Assembly: GCF_013408145.1 (NCBI RefSeq) | Contig: NZ_JACBZI010000001.1 | Coordinates: 3,238,001 to 3,302,000 of the forward strand | Reading direction: 5' to 3' | DNA length: 64,000 nucleotides | Origin: Nocardioides marinus | Lineage (GTDB): Bacteria; Actinomycetota; Actinomycetes; Propionibacteriales; Nocardioidaceae | Shown: in pieces, positions 53,626 to 62,361 of the stretch | Numbering within the stretch: position 1 is the first letter of the stretch | How the letters are laid out: each line of letters starts with the position of its first letter | Made by a program: the position numbers and the translations under genes | The notes under the pieces: generated by a model | Database searches by the model: none | The model's input: only the letters and a program-made list of their open reading frames with translations | What the model was told of the DNA's origin: nothing

Positions 53626-54192
53626 TCAGGGCAGCGTCGTCGCTCTTCCCTGCTCGAAGTGGTCCACATCGACGATGATGAAAGTGGCGTCGGCCGTGGC
53701 TACACGCCGCCCGTCCGTCTCAACGGCCGAGGCGTCCACGTGCAAGCGTCGACCCTCTCGAGTGCGGACCTTGGCGGTGAACTCGTAGTCCGTACCGAGG
53801 AGCACTGGCCGGAGGTACTCCACGGTCAGGGACCGCGTCACCGCCAATTCACCCACCCGGTAGAGCAGGAACCCGAACAAGTCGTCGAAGGCCGCCGCCA
53901 CCAGGCCGCCGTGAGCGATGCCCGGCGCGCCCTCCTGACGGCGGTCGAAGCGGTGCACGGCGCGCACCCCGTCCTCGGTCGCATCGACCACGAGCGCGAG
54001 GCCGGCCGGATTCTCGCTGCCACAGCCCGCGCAGGTGGGGGAATGGGCCGGCAACCTCCCCAACGACGCTGGCTCCGGGTGGGCCATCGACCGAACCCAG
54101 GCGTCCAAGGTCGACATCGGCTGGCGGTCGGTGTCGTCGTCGACGGTCTTGACCGCCTCCGGCTGGCGCCCTTGTCCCTGCGCGTCGCTCAT
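53626..54192 (-). CDS. PaaI-type hot-dog thioesterase
   Basis: A 188-residue thioesterase. The hot-dog domain (about 60-185) has GAPGIAHGGLVAAAFDDLFG with the conserved HGG-x3-A-x2-D pattern, and a Cys pair before it (SPTCAGCGSENPAGLALVV) as in many PaaI relatives. It hydrolyses an acyl-CoA. AAGGAG lies six bases before the ATG 54192. The neighbouring PlsC gene is divergent. Confidence 0.88.
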   Translation of the reverse strand: MSDAQGQGRQPEAVKTVDDDTDRQPMSTLDAWVRSMAHPEPASLGRLPAHSPTCAGCGSENPAGLALVVDATEDGVRAVHRFDRRQEGAPGIAHGGLVAAAFDDLFGFLLYRVGELAVTRSLTVEYLRPVLLGTDYEFTAKVRTREGRRLHVDASAVETDGRRVATADATFIIVDVDHFEQGRATTLP

Positions 54193-54276
54193 GAGTTCTC
54201 CTTGTCCTCGGTGAGTGTGTACACGTGGCACGTCCATGTTCGACGAAAGACGATCGCGCCCATATTGTCTACAGTC

Positions 54277-54990
54277 ATGATGGTGCACGTACCTACGATG
54301 AGACGCGATCGTCCGGCCCGTGGCGATCGGCGCGGCCTCGCCTGGTGGCTGGCGCTAGCGGTCTGCAAGCCAGTGCTGATGCTTCTTCGCCGTGCCGACT
54401 GGCGGGGCGTCCAGCGCATCCCAGCCTCGGGCGGCGCTGTGCTCGCCGCGAATCACGTCTCACACATCGACCCTCTACTGGTCGCGGAGATGGTGCTGGC
54501 CCAGCGACGCGTCCCGCGCTTCCTGGCCAAGGACGCCCTCTTCGGACAAACTCTCGTGGGTTGGTGGTTCCGGGCGGCAGGTCACGTCAGGGTCGATCGC
54601 ACGGCCGGCTATGGCGCGTATGACGATGCCGTCGCGGCCGCGCTCGCCGGTCGACTGATCCTGGTCTATCCCGAAGCGTCGATCACACGGCGTGATGATG
54701 GCCTGCCGATGCCCATGAAGTCGGGCGCGGTGCGGATCGCCCTGGAGGCCTCGGTGCCTCTGTTGCCGGTTGCGCAGTGGGGGGCTCAATCCATCTTGCC
54801 CGCCTACACCGGGCGATTGCAGTGGGGACGACGCAAGCGGGTCGCCATCGTGGTCGGCGAACCCATTCCCCTGCACGATCTGCGAGGCCTCGAACCGGCG
54901 CTGGCGGCGACGCTCGGCCGCGAGCGGCTCGAGCACAGACTCACGACCATGGTGCGGCAGTTGAGCGACGAGGACCGCACGTCGGCGTGA
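54277..54990 (+). CDS. 1-acylglycerol-3-phosphate acyltransferase-like (PlsC family)
   Basis: A 237-residue membrane-associated acyltransferase. The H-x4-D motif is AANHVSHIDPLL, the substrate motif FGQTLVGWWFRAAGHVRVDR, and the third motif LVYPEASITRRDDGLP. It transfers an acyl group to a glycerophosphate or other acceptor. ATG 54277 is chosen from three clustered starts. The gene is divergent from the thioesterase with an 84-bp gap. Confidence 0.85.
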   Translation: MMVHVPTMRRDRPARGDRRGLAWWLALAVCKPVLMLLRRADWRGVQRIPASGGAVLAANHVSHIDPLLVAEMVLAQRRVPRFLAKDALFGQTLVGWWFRAAGHVRVDRTAGYGAYDDAVAAALAGRLILVYPEASITRRDDGLPMPMKSGAVRIALEASVPLLPVAQWGAQSILPAYTGRLQWGRRKRVAIVVGEPIPLHDLRGLEPALAATLGRERLEHRLTTMVRQLSDEDRTSA

Positions 54991-55008
54991 CGCCAAGCCA
55001 TGCAGCAC

Positions 55009-55680
55009 TCAGGGATGGAAGGAGGAGTCGCTGTGCGACGCTCCCACCCCGTCACGGACCATCGCGGAGCCGTATGTGCTCGTCAGCGTCGTCATCATGT
55101 CGTCGTAGGGGAGGTCGAGGAACATGCCTCGCTCATGCACGTACTCCATGTGACGGTTGCCGGCGCCGTCGGTGGCATGCAGCAGCGCATCCCCGGTGCC
55201 ATCGAACTCGAGCGGAGGCACATCGAAGCGATGGCACAGGTCGGTGTTGAACGCGGGCGATCCCTTGCGCCATGTGCCGTCGATCAGGACTGCTGTCCAG
55301 CCATGGAACACGAAGCGATCGGTGCCCATCAGCTCCAGTAGTGCCGGGCTGCTGAGGTGGTTGCGAACGTCCGAGAAGCCCAGCACGGTCGGGATCCCGG
55401 CCGCACGGAGGCAGGCCGTCAGCAGCACCGCCTTGGGGACGCACCACGTTGGTCCGCCTGCCAAGATCGCGCTGGCGCGGTAGTCGTCCTGGTGACCAGA
55501 CACGCTGTAGGGGTCGTAGCGGAACATGTCGCGGACGGCGGCGAACAACGTGCCGATCCGACCGTGAGGATCCGAGACGCCCGCGAGGGTCGACCTCGTG
55601 AAGTCCTGGACATCGGGGTGGTCGCTGTCGACGAATCGTCCCGCGGTCAACGCCTCAGTTGCGTCCCATGTCCTGTCCAT
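55009..55680 (-). CDS. transglutaminase-fold cysteine protein
   Basis: A 223-residue protein of the transglutaminase-like superfamily. The Cys is in GGPTWCVPKAVLLTACLRAA (the classic C-x-x-K-A-x-L helix), followed by HGWTAVLIDGTWRKGSPAFN with the His and Asp of a Cys-His-Asp triad. The triad suggests a peptidase, amidase or acyl transferase. The ATG overlaps the last base of the BtrH-like gene, so the two are translated together. It ends in DSSFHP, convergent with plsC. Confidence 0.82.
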   Translation of the reverse strand: MDRTWDATEALTAGRFVDSDHPDVQDFTRSTLAGVSDPHGRIGTLFAAVRDMFRYDPYSVSGHQDDYRASAILAGGPTWCVPKAVLLTACLRAAGIPTVLGFSDVRNHLSSPALLELMGTDRFVFHGWTAVLIDGTWRKGSPAFNTDLCHRFDVPPLEFDGTGDALLHATDGAGNRHMEYVHERGMFLDLPYDDMMTTLTSTYGSAMVRDGVGASHSDSSFHP

Positions 55681-56753
55681 CACGCGGGGGTCCCCTGGTC
55701 TGCGGCAGCAACGTTCAGGGCGGCGACGAGGTCGCGCTCCAAGCGAGGCAGCTCGCCGGCCGCGTCTGCGGCTTGTTGCCATCTGTCCCGCGCAGGTCCC
55801 GCCTCCCGCGCCAGGGACGCGACCAGTGACCAGCCCTCGGCGCAGTCGTGGGCCGCGACAGCGACGTCGCCGGCTCGCGTGTCCCCGGTCATACGTGCGA
55901 TGTCCGCCGCCCCGCTGGAGAGCAGTCGACGGAAGAGCCCACCGCCGGTGCCAGCTTTCTCGACGAAGGCGCTCAGCCCGTGCAGGATCAGGTCCAGCAC
56001 GTCGTCGGGGAAGACCTCCGGCCACGATGCGATGTCCGCTGCGAAAAGGTCCACGGCTGCCAAGCCGGTGGCCCCCACGGCCGTCGAGTCCCGACCACTC
56101 ACGATCGAGGGGCCGTCGGCGGAGGTCATCGAGGCGGCCGCCTGTGCGAAGGCCTGCGCTGCTGCACTCGATAGCTCCGGCAGACGCTCTGGCCAATCGA
56201 TGTCGTAGTACGTGTGCCGCGTCGGAACGGGGAATCCCTGTGATGACCGGGCTCTCGCCAGTGCCGCGTAGGACACCAGCTGGACCTCATCGCGATCGTT
56301 GTCCACGACATGGACGAGCTCCTGCTCGTCGTCGTACCCGATGACGACGATGTCGTGACGACTCATCTGCAACCGGACGCGAAGGTAGGGGAGCTCGGCG
56401 ATGTCGGCCCACACCAGCGCCGGACGTCCCGCATCCACGGCGTCGCGCACCCAGTTCCACCCCTCGGTCGGATCGTCGCTGGCGAGCACCGAGACGCTCG
56501 CGCCCAGTCGCTCGGGCAGGTCGGTCTCCAGATCGCTCCCGCGGCCGACGAGGTACACCGGCGGCATGAGGGTCGCGTCCCGCACGTAAGAGAGGTCAAG
56601 GGACCCACTCAACGCAAAGACCAGACCCTCACCGGGTGGCCCGTCCCACCCCAGCCCCGCCCACTCGAGCAGGTCGCGCATGGCGCCGGACCCGCAGTGC
56701 CCACCTCGACGATGCGGGTAGTTCATCACCGTTGCGCCGGACCGATCAGCCAT
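55680..56753 (-). CDS. BtrH-like protein (BtrH N-terminal plus DUF4872-type domains)
   Basis: A 357-residue protein. The N-terminal papain-like BtrH region starts with RRGGHCGSGAMRDLLEWAGL, the H-C-x-S/T-x-A pattern of the family, and continues with DDPTEGWNWVRDAVDAGRPA and SRHDIVVIGYDDEQELVHVV. The C-terminal 190 residues are a helical domain like DUF4872. BtrH in butirosin synthesis transfers an acyl group from a carrier protein to an aminoglycoside. The acceptor here is unknown. ATG 56753 has GGAGG upstream. It is fused in an operon with the transglutaminase-fold gene. Confidence 0.8.
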   Translation of the reverse strand: MADRSGATVMNYPHRRGGHCGSGAMRDLLEWAGLGWDGPPGEGLVFALSGSLDLSYVRDATLMPPVYLVGRGSDLETDLPERLGASVSVLASDDPTEGWNWVRDAVDAGRPALVWADIAELPYLRVRLQMSRHDIVVIGYDDEQELVHVVDNDRDEVQLVSYAALARARSSQGFPVPTRHTYYDIDWPERLPELSSAAAQAFAQAAASMTSADGPSIVSGRDSTAVGATGLAAVDLFAADIASWPEVFPDDVLDLILHGLSAFVEKAGTGGGLFRRLLSSGAADIARMTGDTRAGDVAVAAHDCAEGWSLVASLAREAGPARDRWQQAADAAGELPRLERDLVAALNVAAADQGTPA

Positions 56754-56872
56754 GCATTCCTCCACAACAAAAAGGCAACTTTGTCACCAGCATAGGCAAG
56801 ACAGCCGTTCGTGTCTCCTGGCACCGTCGCAGACGCGGGTCCACGGTCCGACAAAGGCAGTAGCGTGTCTAC

Positions 56873-57496
56873 ATGGCTGCACCATCCATGCGCGAGCGTT
56901 ATCGCGAGGCGGTCCGAACCGCCGTCATCGAGACCGCTCACGAGCACATCTCTGAACGCGGCTGGGACCGCGTCAGGATGAGTGAGATCGCAGAGGCGGC
57001 CGGCATCTCGAGGGCCTTTCTCTACAAGGAGTTCGGGGACAAGGCAGGCCTGGGAGAGGCCGTGGTGCTGCGCGAGGCTTCTCGCTTCATCGATGGGATC
57101 GAAGAAGTCCTGGCACACCAGGGCAGCGACGCCGCCGTCGGTCTTGCTGCCGCGGTGGAGTACGTCCTGCGAGAAGCCGACCGCAGCACCCTTCTCAGGG
57201 CGGTGCTGATCTCCCACCAAGACTCAGCGCCGGTGGCCAATGGGATCCTGCCTTTGCTCACCACGTCCGCACAACTGCTCCACCTGGCCTCGGAATCGCT
57301 GGCGAGTTGGTTGGCGTCCCGAGTCCCCTCTCTCAAGGGAGGAGAGGCTGTCGACACTGCCGACGCCCTCGTGCGGCTCACGGTGAGCCATCTGGCCCTT
57401 CCGGCACTGTCTCGGGAGGAAGCTGCCACCAAGATCACCGAGGTGGGATTGCGCTACCTCGGGCTCTCGTCACCGGAGCGGATCGCCTCCGCGTGA
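56873..57496 (+). CDS. TetR-family regulator, divergent from the BtrH-like gene
   Basis: A 207-residue protein. The HTH region reads SERGWDRVRMSEIAEAAGIS, RAFLYKEFGDKAGLGEAV. The rest is helical. A TAGCGT box lies near 56,862, suggesting a leaderless start at ATG 56873. It is divergent from the BtrH-like/transglutaminase operon (119-bp gap) and convergent with another TetR gene, so it probably controls the first. Confidence 0.85.
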   Translation: MAAPSMRERYREAVRTAVIETAHEHISERGWDRVRMSEIAEAAGISRAFLYKEFGDKAGLGEAVVLREASRFIDGIEEVLAHQGSDAAVGLAAAVEYVLREADRSTLLRAVLISHQDSAPVANGILPLLTTSAQLLHLASESLASWLASRVPSLKGGEAVDTADALVRLTVSHLALPALSREEAATKITEVGLRYLGLSSPERIASA

Positions 57497-57506
57497 TCGG
57501 CTGCTG

Positions 57507-58112
57507 TCAGCTCGGCGAGATGCCGGCGATTCCCAGCGTCAACATCGTGTAGATCGACCCCGAGAGTGTGGCCGCATCCGCTGCCGTTCGCTGCCGAGCA
57601 CCTGCCGTCGCACTCAATCCCGCCACGGTCACAGCACCAAAGATGCTCGTAGCCACCGTAGTCGGATCTTCGAACCGTGCGAGAGAGCCGTCGCGTGCGC
57701 CCTCCTCGAGCAACTCTCGGATGGGGGTGAGGAAGGCTGCATCAAGTGCTGCCGCCAGATCAGGTAGGCGAGTTGCACGGCCCAGGTCGCCTACCAGGGC
57801 GCGGCACAGGTGCGGGTGCTCCAGCATGAGGGAGAGTTGGGCAGTGATCGAGGCGCGGAGCCTCTCAGAGGCGCTGCCGTCGGCGTCCTTGGCCACCGCG
57901 ACCGCTCCCGCGATGAGGTCGAGGAAATCCTCGAGAAGGAACTCGAGCACGGCATTCTTGCCCTCCAGGTGGTAGTAGAGGGTCGCCTTGGGAATCCCGG
58001 TCGCTTCTGCGATCTCCTCCATACGGGTCCCTTCAAGGCCGCGATCCGCGATCAATTCTGCCGCTGCATACAACTGGCTTGCGATCTTCGCGGGCAGTGC
58101 TCTCTTCATCAT
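57507..58112 (-). CDS. TetR-family regulator, divergent from a P450
   Basis: A 201-residue protein with the HTH LIADRGLEGTRMEEIAEATG, IPKATLYYHLEGKNAVLEFL. ATG 58112 is chosen because AGGTGGG lies upstream and the domain begins at once; 58109 is also an ATG. It is divergent from the P450 at 58254 with a 141-bp gap and is the obvious candidate to regulate it. Confidence 0.85.
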   Translation of the reverse strand: MMKRALPAKIASQLYAAAELIADRGLEGTRMEEIAEATGIPKATLYYHLEGKNAVLEFLLEDFLDLIAGAVAVAKDADGSASERLRASITAQLSLMLEHPHLCRALVGDLGRATRLPDLAAALDAAFLTPIRELLEEGARDGSLARFEDPTTVATSIFGAVTVAGLSATAGARQRTAADAATLSGSIYTMLTLGIAGISPS

Positions 58113-58253
58113 GGTTCCCACCTGTCTCTCACCGACGGGACGATCGTGCCCCATAGAGTCCTCGACTCACGACCTGTGACGTGTTGTACTCAACATCCAG
58201 ACTTCACATCCAACTTTCGTCGCACATGGCAGTCGGCGGGATCCGGAGCTCCG

Positions 58254-59459
58254 ATGAGTGCAGCAGCGGTGTACTACGACCCTTTCGACCCCGTGGTGAT
58301 GGCCGATCCCTATCCGACGTATCAAGCTCTGCGAAAGGCGGCGCCGGTCTACTGGTCCGACGCCGGGAGGTGCTGGGTGCTCAGCCGGCACTCCGACGTG
58401 ACCAGCGCACTGCACGATCCCTCGACGTTCTCGTCAGCATCGGGGGTGTTCCCGACGGTCGGCGCCCCCAGCATGGCGGACCTCTTCCTGCCCATGCTGA
58501 TCATGACCGACCCGCCACGCCACACGGCGATGCGGCGTATCGTCAGCCGCGCCTTCACACCTCGTCGGATAGCCACACTCGAGGCAGGCATCCAGGAGTT
58601 GATCGAGGGGCTTCTTGACGACGCTTCCTCGCACGAGACCTGGGACGCTGTCGAGGCGCTGACTGCGCCCTTGCCGGCCATCGTCATCGCCGACCTCCTC
58701 GGGGTGCCACGGGAGGACCGTGACTCCTTCCGACGCTGGTCAACCCAGCTCATCCAGTCACAGCCACAAAGCCCGCGGATCGGCGGCGCCCTCGAGGCGG
58801 CCGCAGCTCTGTACGACTACTTCGCCTCATTCCTGGCCGAAAGGCGGATCCGTCCGCGCGACGATCTCATGAGTGCCCTGGTGGAAGCCGAGGTCGAGGG
58901 ACAGCGCTTGAGCGAGGACGAGCTCCTCGGCTTCTGCTTCCTACTGTTGGTCGCCGGGCACGAGACGACCACCAACCTCCTCAGCAACAGTCTGGTAGCG
59001 CTTGCTGGCGAACCCGACGCCCGGCACGCAATGGCGGACGATCCACAACTCCTTCCACGCGCCGTCGAGGAGCTCCTGCGCTACGACTCTCCAGTCCAGG
59101 GACTTTCCCGGACGCTCACGCGCTCGACCACCATGCACGGGCAGGACCTGGAGCCAGGCGACGTGGTGCTTCTGCTGTTCGGGTCCGCCAATCGCGACGA
59201 GCAGGTTTTTCCCGCCGCCGACCGACTCGACATCCATCGCAGCGCTGAACAGCACCTTGCTCTCGGACACGGCGTCCACTTCTGCCTAGGCGCCTCTCTC
59301 GCGCGGCTCGAGGCACGATCGGCGCTGCAGGCTTTGCTCTCTCGTCATCGCGACTGGGAGGTCGACGAAGAGTCGGCCGTGCGACTGCAGTCAGGGCCCA
59401 TTCGCGGCTTCGCAACACTGCCCTTCCGGCCGATCGCGGGCACTTGGCGCGTACGCTGA
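58254..59459 (+). CDS. cytochrome P450
   Basis: A 401-residue soluble P450. The I helix is FLLLVAGHETTTNLLSNSLV, the K helix EELLRYDSPVQGLSRT, and the heme loop LGHGVHFCLGASLARLE with Cys ligand. It belongs to the common bacterial class with a hydroxylation or epoxidation role; the substrate is not predictable. No ferredoxin gene is adjacent, so it probably shares one from elsewhere. ATG 58254 has GGAG near it. An IS3 remnant begins about 120 bases after its stop. Confidence 0.9.
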   Translation: MSAAAVYYDPFDPVVMADPYPTYQALRKAAPVYWSDAGRCWVLSRHSDVTSALHDPSTFSSASGVFPTVGAPSMADLFLPMLIMTDPPRHTAMRRIVSRAFTPRRIATLEAGIQELIEGLLDDASSHETWDAVEALTAPLPAIVIADLLGVPREDRDSFRRWSTQLIQSQPQSPRIGGALEAAAALYDYFASFLAERRIRPRDDLMSALVEAEVEGQRLSEDELLGFCFLLLVAGHETTTNLLSNSLVALAGEPDARHAMADDPQLLPRAVEELLRYDSPVQGLSRTLTRSTTMHGQDLEPGDVVLLLFGSANRDEQVFPAADRLDIHRSAEQHLALGHGVHFCLGASLARLEARSALQALLSRHRDWEVDEESAVRLQSGPIRGFATLPFRPIAGTWRVR

Positions 59460-59578
59460 ACTGGACTCGTCGGCGGCATCGCGGGCCTCCAGGTCCGCCG
59501 TTCGGAACATGAACGGATCTAAAGGCGGCATCGCCAATGCGCAGACTCCCTCACCTAAATTACCGACTTTGCGCGCTG

Positions 59579-60010
59579 TCCAACCGGATCGTCGGCTACT
59601 CCGTCAGCGACCGGATGGAGTCCAAGATCGCCGTCGATGCGCTTAACAGCGCCGTCGCACGCCGCGCGATCGAGGGCCTCGAGGTCGCAGGCTGCCGCGT
59701 CCATTCGGATCGTAGATCGCAATTTCGAAGCCGGAAGGTCCAGCAGACGCTCTGGCGCCACCAGCTCGTCGGATCCATGGGCCAGGTCGGTTCCGCCGGG
59801 GACAACGCGGCCATAGAGTCCTTCTTCTCGCTACTGCAGAAGAGAGTCTTGAACCGCCGCCGCTGGGAGACCCGCGACCAACTCCGTCTCGTGATCGTGG
59901 CCTGGATCGAAAGGACCTATCACCGTCGGCGGCGCCAGAACCGACTCGGCCGGTTGACCCCCATCGAGTATGAACTCATCATGAGCAAGGCCGCCGATCA
60001 GGCAGCGTGA
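59579..60010 (+). pseudogene. IS3-family transposase, C-terminal remnant
   Basis: Only the C-terminal half of the integrase core remains: SNRIVGYSVSDRMESKIAVD, HSDRRSQFRS, NAAIESFFSLLQKRVLNRR and YHRRRRQNRLGRLTPIEYEL. One catalytic Asp (in VHSDR) and the Glu (IESFF) are visible; the first Asp is lost with the N-terminus. It is closely related to the copy at 60900. The sequence after its stop (CCTGATCGTTCAGCAGACC) resembles the right end of that copy. Confidence 0.85.
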
Positions 60011-60052
60011 TCAGAAGTCCCCTGATCGTTCAGCAGACCCGTATCTGTCGAC

Positions 60053-60253
60053 GTGGATTACTACTGGCATCTGTCAGTCGAGGACGCATTCGACGTGAGT
60101 CGTGAGCCCAACGCGTTCACCGCTGGCCAACTGAGCGACGACATCGCGCACGCCATGCAGGACGGGCACGAGCGCGTGCCGGAGGCGGCATGGCACGACC
60201 TGGCACACCTCATCGGGGTCCTGCGCGCTCTGGAATGGCGGGCACGCTCCTAG
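60053..60253 (+). CDS. small hypothetical protein between IS remnants
   Basis: A 66-residue acidic protein starting at a GTG (MDYYWHLSVEDAFDVSREPN, then FTAGQLSDDIAHAM). The composition is protein-like and unlike the IS debris around it. I do not recognise a named family. There is no clear ribosome site. It may be a relic of the DNA present before the IS insertions. Confidence 0.5.
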   Translation: MDYYWHLSVEDAFDVSREPNAFTAGQLSDDIAHAMQDGHERVPEAAWHDLAHLIGVLRALEWRARS

Positions 60254-60496
60254 CGTCCGCTCATCGGCTGCTTGTTCCGTTGACCTCAGAACCGGTGCCT
60301 GGCGAGGCTCGGTTCAGGCGGCCGGGCCGTCGCTCTCACATCGGCTGCCCGCGCTGGTCGTGTGGCTCTCATTTGGCCTGCGCGGCCCGGGCGCCGCCAA
60401 TGGGTCAGGAGAGGCTCAAGAGGGGTTTGCCTAGCTCGAAGCAGCGTTGCCCTCCCGACTCGACAACCGTCAGGGATCGAACAGGAGGACAGTGTC

Positions 60497-60739
60497 GTGA
60501 GGGCAACGGATGCACGGGTCGTGATCGGGATGGACCCGCACAAGCGGTCGGTGACCATCGAGGTCATGGCTGCGGATGAAGCGGTCTTGGGTGGTGGCCG
60601 CTTCGGCACCGACACCGCCGGCTTCAAGTCGATGCTCGAGTACGTCACCCAGTGGCCGGACCGGGTCTGGGCCATCGAAGGGTGCAACGGCATCGGCCGT
60701 CACGTCGTCATGCGTGCTGGTAGTCGGACAGGCTTCTAA
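60497..60739 (+). pseudogene. IS110-family transposase, N-terminal fragment
   Basis: The DEDD-type N-terminus is clear (VVIGMDPHKRSVTIEVMAAD, with IEGCNGIGRHV at about 60,700), then the frame becomes unrelated and stops. AGGAGG precedes the GTG start. The remainder is not found downstream of the IS3 element, so the copy is truncated rather than merely interrupted. Confidence 0.85.
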
Positions 60740-61833
60740 TCAAGGCATCTGCGCGTGGGGGCCGAACCTCGACCTGCGTGCGGACATGTCATTTTCAAGA
60801 CACCGCCACGAGTGGTGGGTCGGATATACCGCGAGTCACGCGCGTAGGCCGACGTTCAGCCTTCCAGCCAGCCACGGGCCAGCCAGCCACCCATTACAGA
60901 TGTACCCGCTCGTCCGCGAGTTGGCCGCTGACGGTGTCCCCGTCACGGTGACGTGCCGGGTACTCAAGATCGCCCGCCAGCCCTACTACCGCTGGCTCGC
61001 GTCCCCGGTCACCGACGCCGAGCTGGTCGAGGCCTACCGCGCCAACGCTCTGTTCGACGCCCACGGCGAGGACCCCGAGTTCGGCTACCGGTTCCTCATC
61101 GACGAGGCCGCTGAGGCCGGTGAGGCCATGTGCGAGCGGACAGCGTGGCGTATCTGCTCGACCAACGGCTGGTGGAGCGCCTTCGGCAAACCCAAGAAGG
61201 GCAGGGCCGGGCGGCCCGGCCCGCCGGTCCACGACGACCTATGCGCGGTCGTCGACGAGCACGGTGTGACCCGGCATGCCTTCACCGCCGAGGAGCCCAA
61301 CCAGCTGTGGGTCGGCGACATCACCGAGCACTGGACCCGCGAAGGCAAGCTCTACCTGTGCGCGTTCAAGGACGTCTACTCCAACAAGATCGTGGGCTAC
61401 TCCATCGACTCCAGGATGAAGTCGCGATTGGCAGTCGCGGCACTCAACAACGCTGTCGCCAGGCGCGGTGAGGTCGCCGGCTGCGTCGTCCACACCGACC
61501 GAGGGAGCCAATTCCGATCCAGGAAATTCGTCCACGCCCTCAACCATCACGCCATGGTCGGATCGATGGGCCGAGTAGGTGCCGCGGGCGACAACGCGGC
61601 CATGGAGAGCTTCTTCGCCCTGCTCCAAAAGAACGTTCTGGACCGTCAGACCTGGGCCACCCGCGAGGACCTGCGGATCGCCATCGTGACCTGGATCGAG
61701 CGCACCTACCACCGGCGCCGTCGACAGCCCGGTCTCGGACGATTGACCCCCGTCGAGTACGAAACCATCATGACCACCAAAGCCGTCCAGGCTGCCTAAC
61801 CCGACCTGTCACCTGATCGTGCAGCAGTCCCCC
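60740..61833 (+). mobile_element. IS3-family insertion sequence, partial
   Basis: It contains the orfB at 60900 but no recognisable orfA. The right end is taken near TGATCGTGCAGCAGTCCCCC (61814-61833), which matches the end of the older copy at 60021-60040. The left end is only approximate, where the IS110 frame breaks off. Confidence 0.6.
60900..61799 (+). CDS. IS3-family transposase OrfB
   Basis: A 299-residue transposase. HTH_21 region (FGYRFLIDEAAEAGE), then the integrase core with the DDE residues: D in NQLWVGDITEH, D in VHTDRGSQFRS, E in NAAMESFFALLQKN. All three are present, so it may be active if a frameshift partner exists elsewhere. ATG 60900 is the first start in good frame. The usual overlapping orfA is absent, so the element is probably defective. 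Confidence 0.88.
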   Translation: MYPLVRELAADGVPVTVTCRVLKIARQPYYRWLASPVTDAELVEAYRANALFDAHGEDPEFGYRFLIDEAAEAGEAMCERTAWRICSTNGWWSAFGKPKKGRAGRPGPPVHDDLCAVVDEHGVTRHAFTAEEPNQLWVGDITEHWTREGKLYLCAFKDVYSNKIVGYSIDSRMKSRLAVAALNNAVARRGEVAGCVVHTDRGSQFRSRKFVHALNHHAMVGSMGRVGAAGDNAAMESFFALLQKNVLDRQTWATREDLRIAIVTWIERTYHRRRRQPGLGRLTPVEYETIMTTKAVQAA

Positions 61834-62145
61834 TGGCCCGAGTCAGTGATTGCGGTCCGTAGTACTCGGACCCAAGTCCCCCGGGCCGTCTCTGTTGATC
61901 GTTCGCCGTCTTTCACGGGCATCCATCCGTGCTGAGGGATTCTCAAGATCCAACACCTCACACCTCATGCCCGTCCGGTTTAGCGCGCGTTTCGCGGCAG
62001 CCCCGCGACACTGCTCTGCGCAGATCCACTGACTGCCGACCACCACCTACGCAATTTCCGCACCGGGGCCATTGCCCCTCTGACCTGCAGAAACGTCTGC
62101 GACCATCAAACTGGCCGGCATCGCAATGTCATGCGTGCCGCCTGT
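61834..62145. other. intergenic stretch after the IS3 element
   Basis: About 310 bases with no supported gene on either strand. No remaining IS110 part was found here. Confidence 0.5.
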
Positions 62146-62334
62146 TCAGGGCCCGTGGCTCTCATGGTCACCATCGTTGTTTTCCCGGCACACCGAAGCC
62201 TCGACTCGTAGCTCGCCCACCGGCTCGGTAGTTTGGCCGTCCAGACGCTCCGCCAGCGCATCCGCAAGCGCCAATATCCGATAGCGCGATGGCGCGTCCG
62301 GATCGTCAATGGATCTGGTTTCTCGCGAAGGCAC
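62146..62334 (-). CDS. possible small protein downstream of the Lsr2-like gene
   Basis: A 62-residue ORF from a GTG (MPSRETRSIDDPDAPSRYRI, then LALADALAERLDGQTTEP). It begins 27 bases after the stop of the large gene on the same strand, and the composition is protein-like. There is no good ribosome site and no family match that I know. Confidence 0.33.
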   Translation of the reverse strand: MPSRETRSIDDPDAPSRYRILALADALAERLDGQTTEPVGELRVEASVCRENNDGDHESHGP

Positions 62335-62361
62335 GGACGGAGCCTAGGCGACTGCCACCGA

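Noticed and set aside
60497..61833. IS110 simply interrupted by the IS3 element
   Set aside because: The C-terminal part of an IS110 transposase was not found after the IS3 right end, so truncation is more likely than clean interruption.
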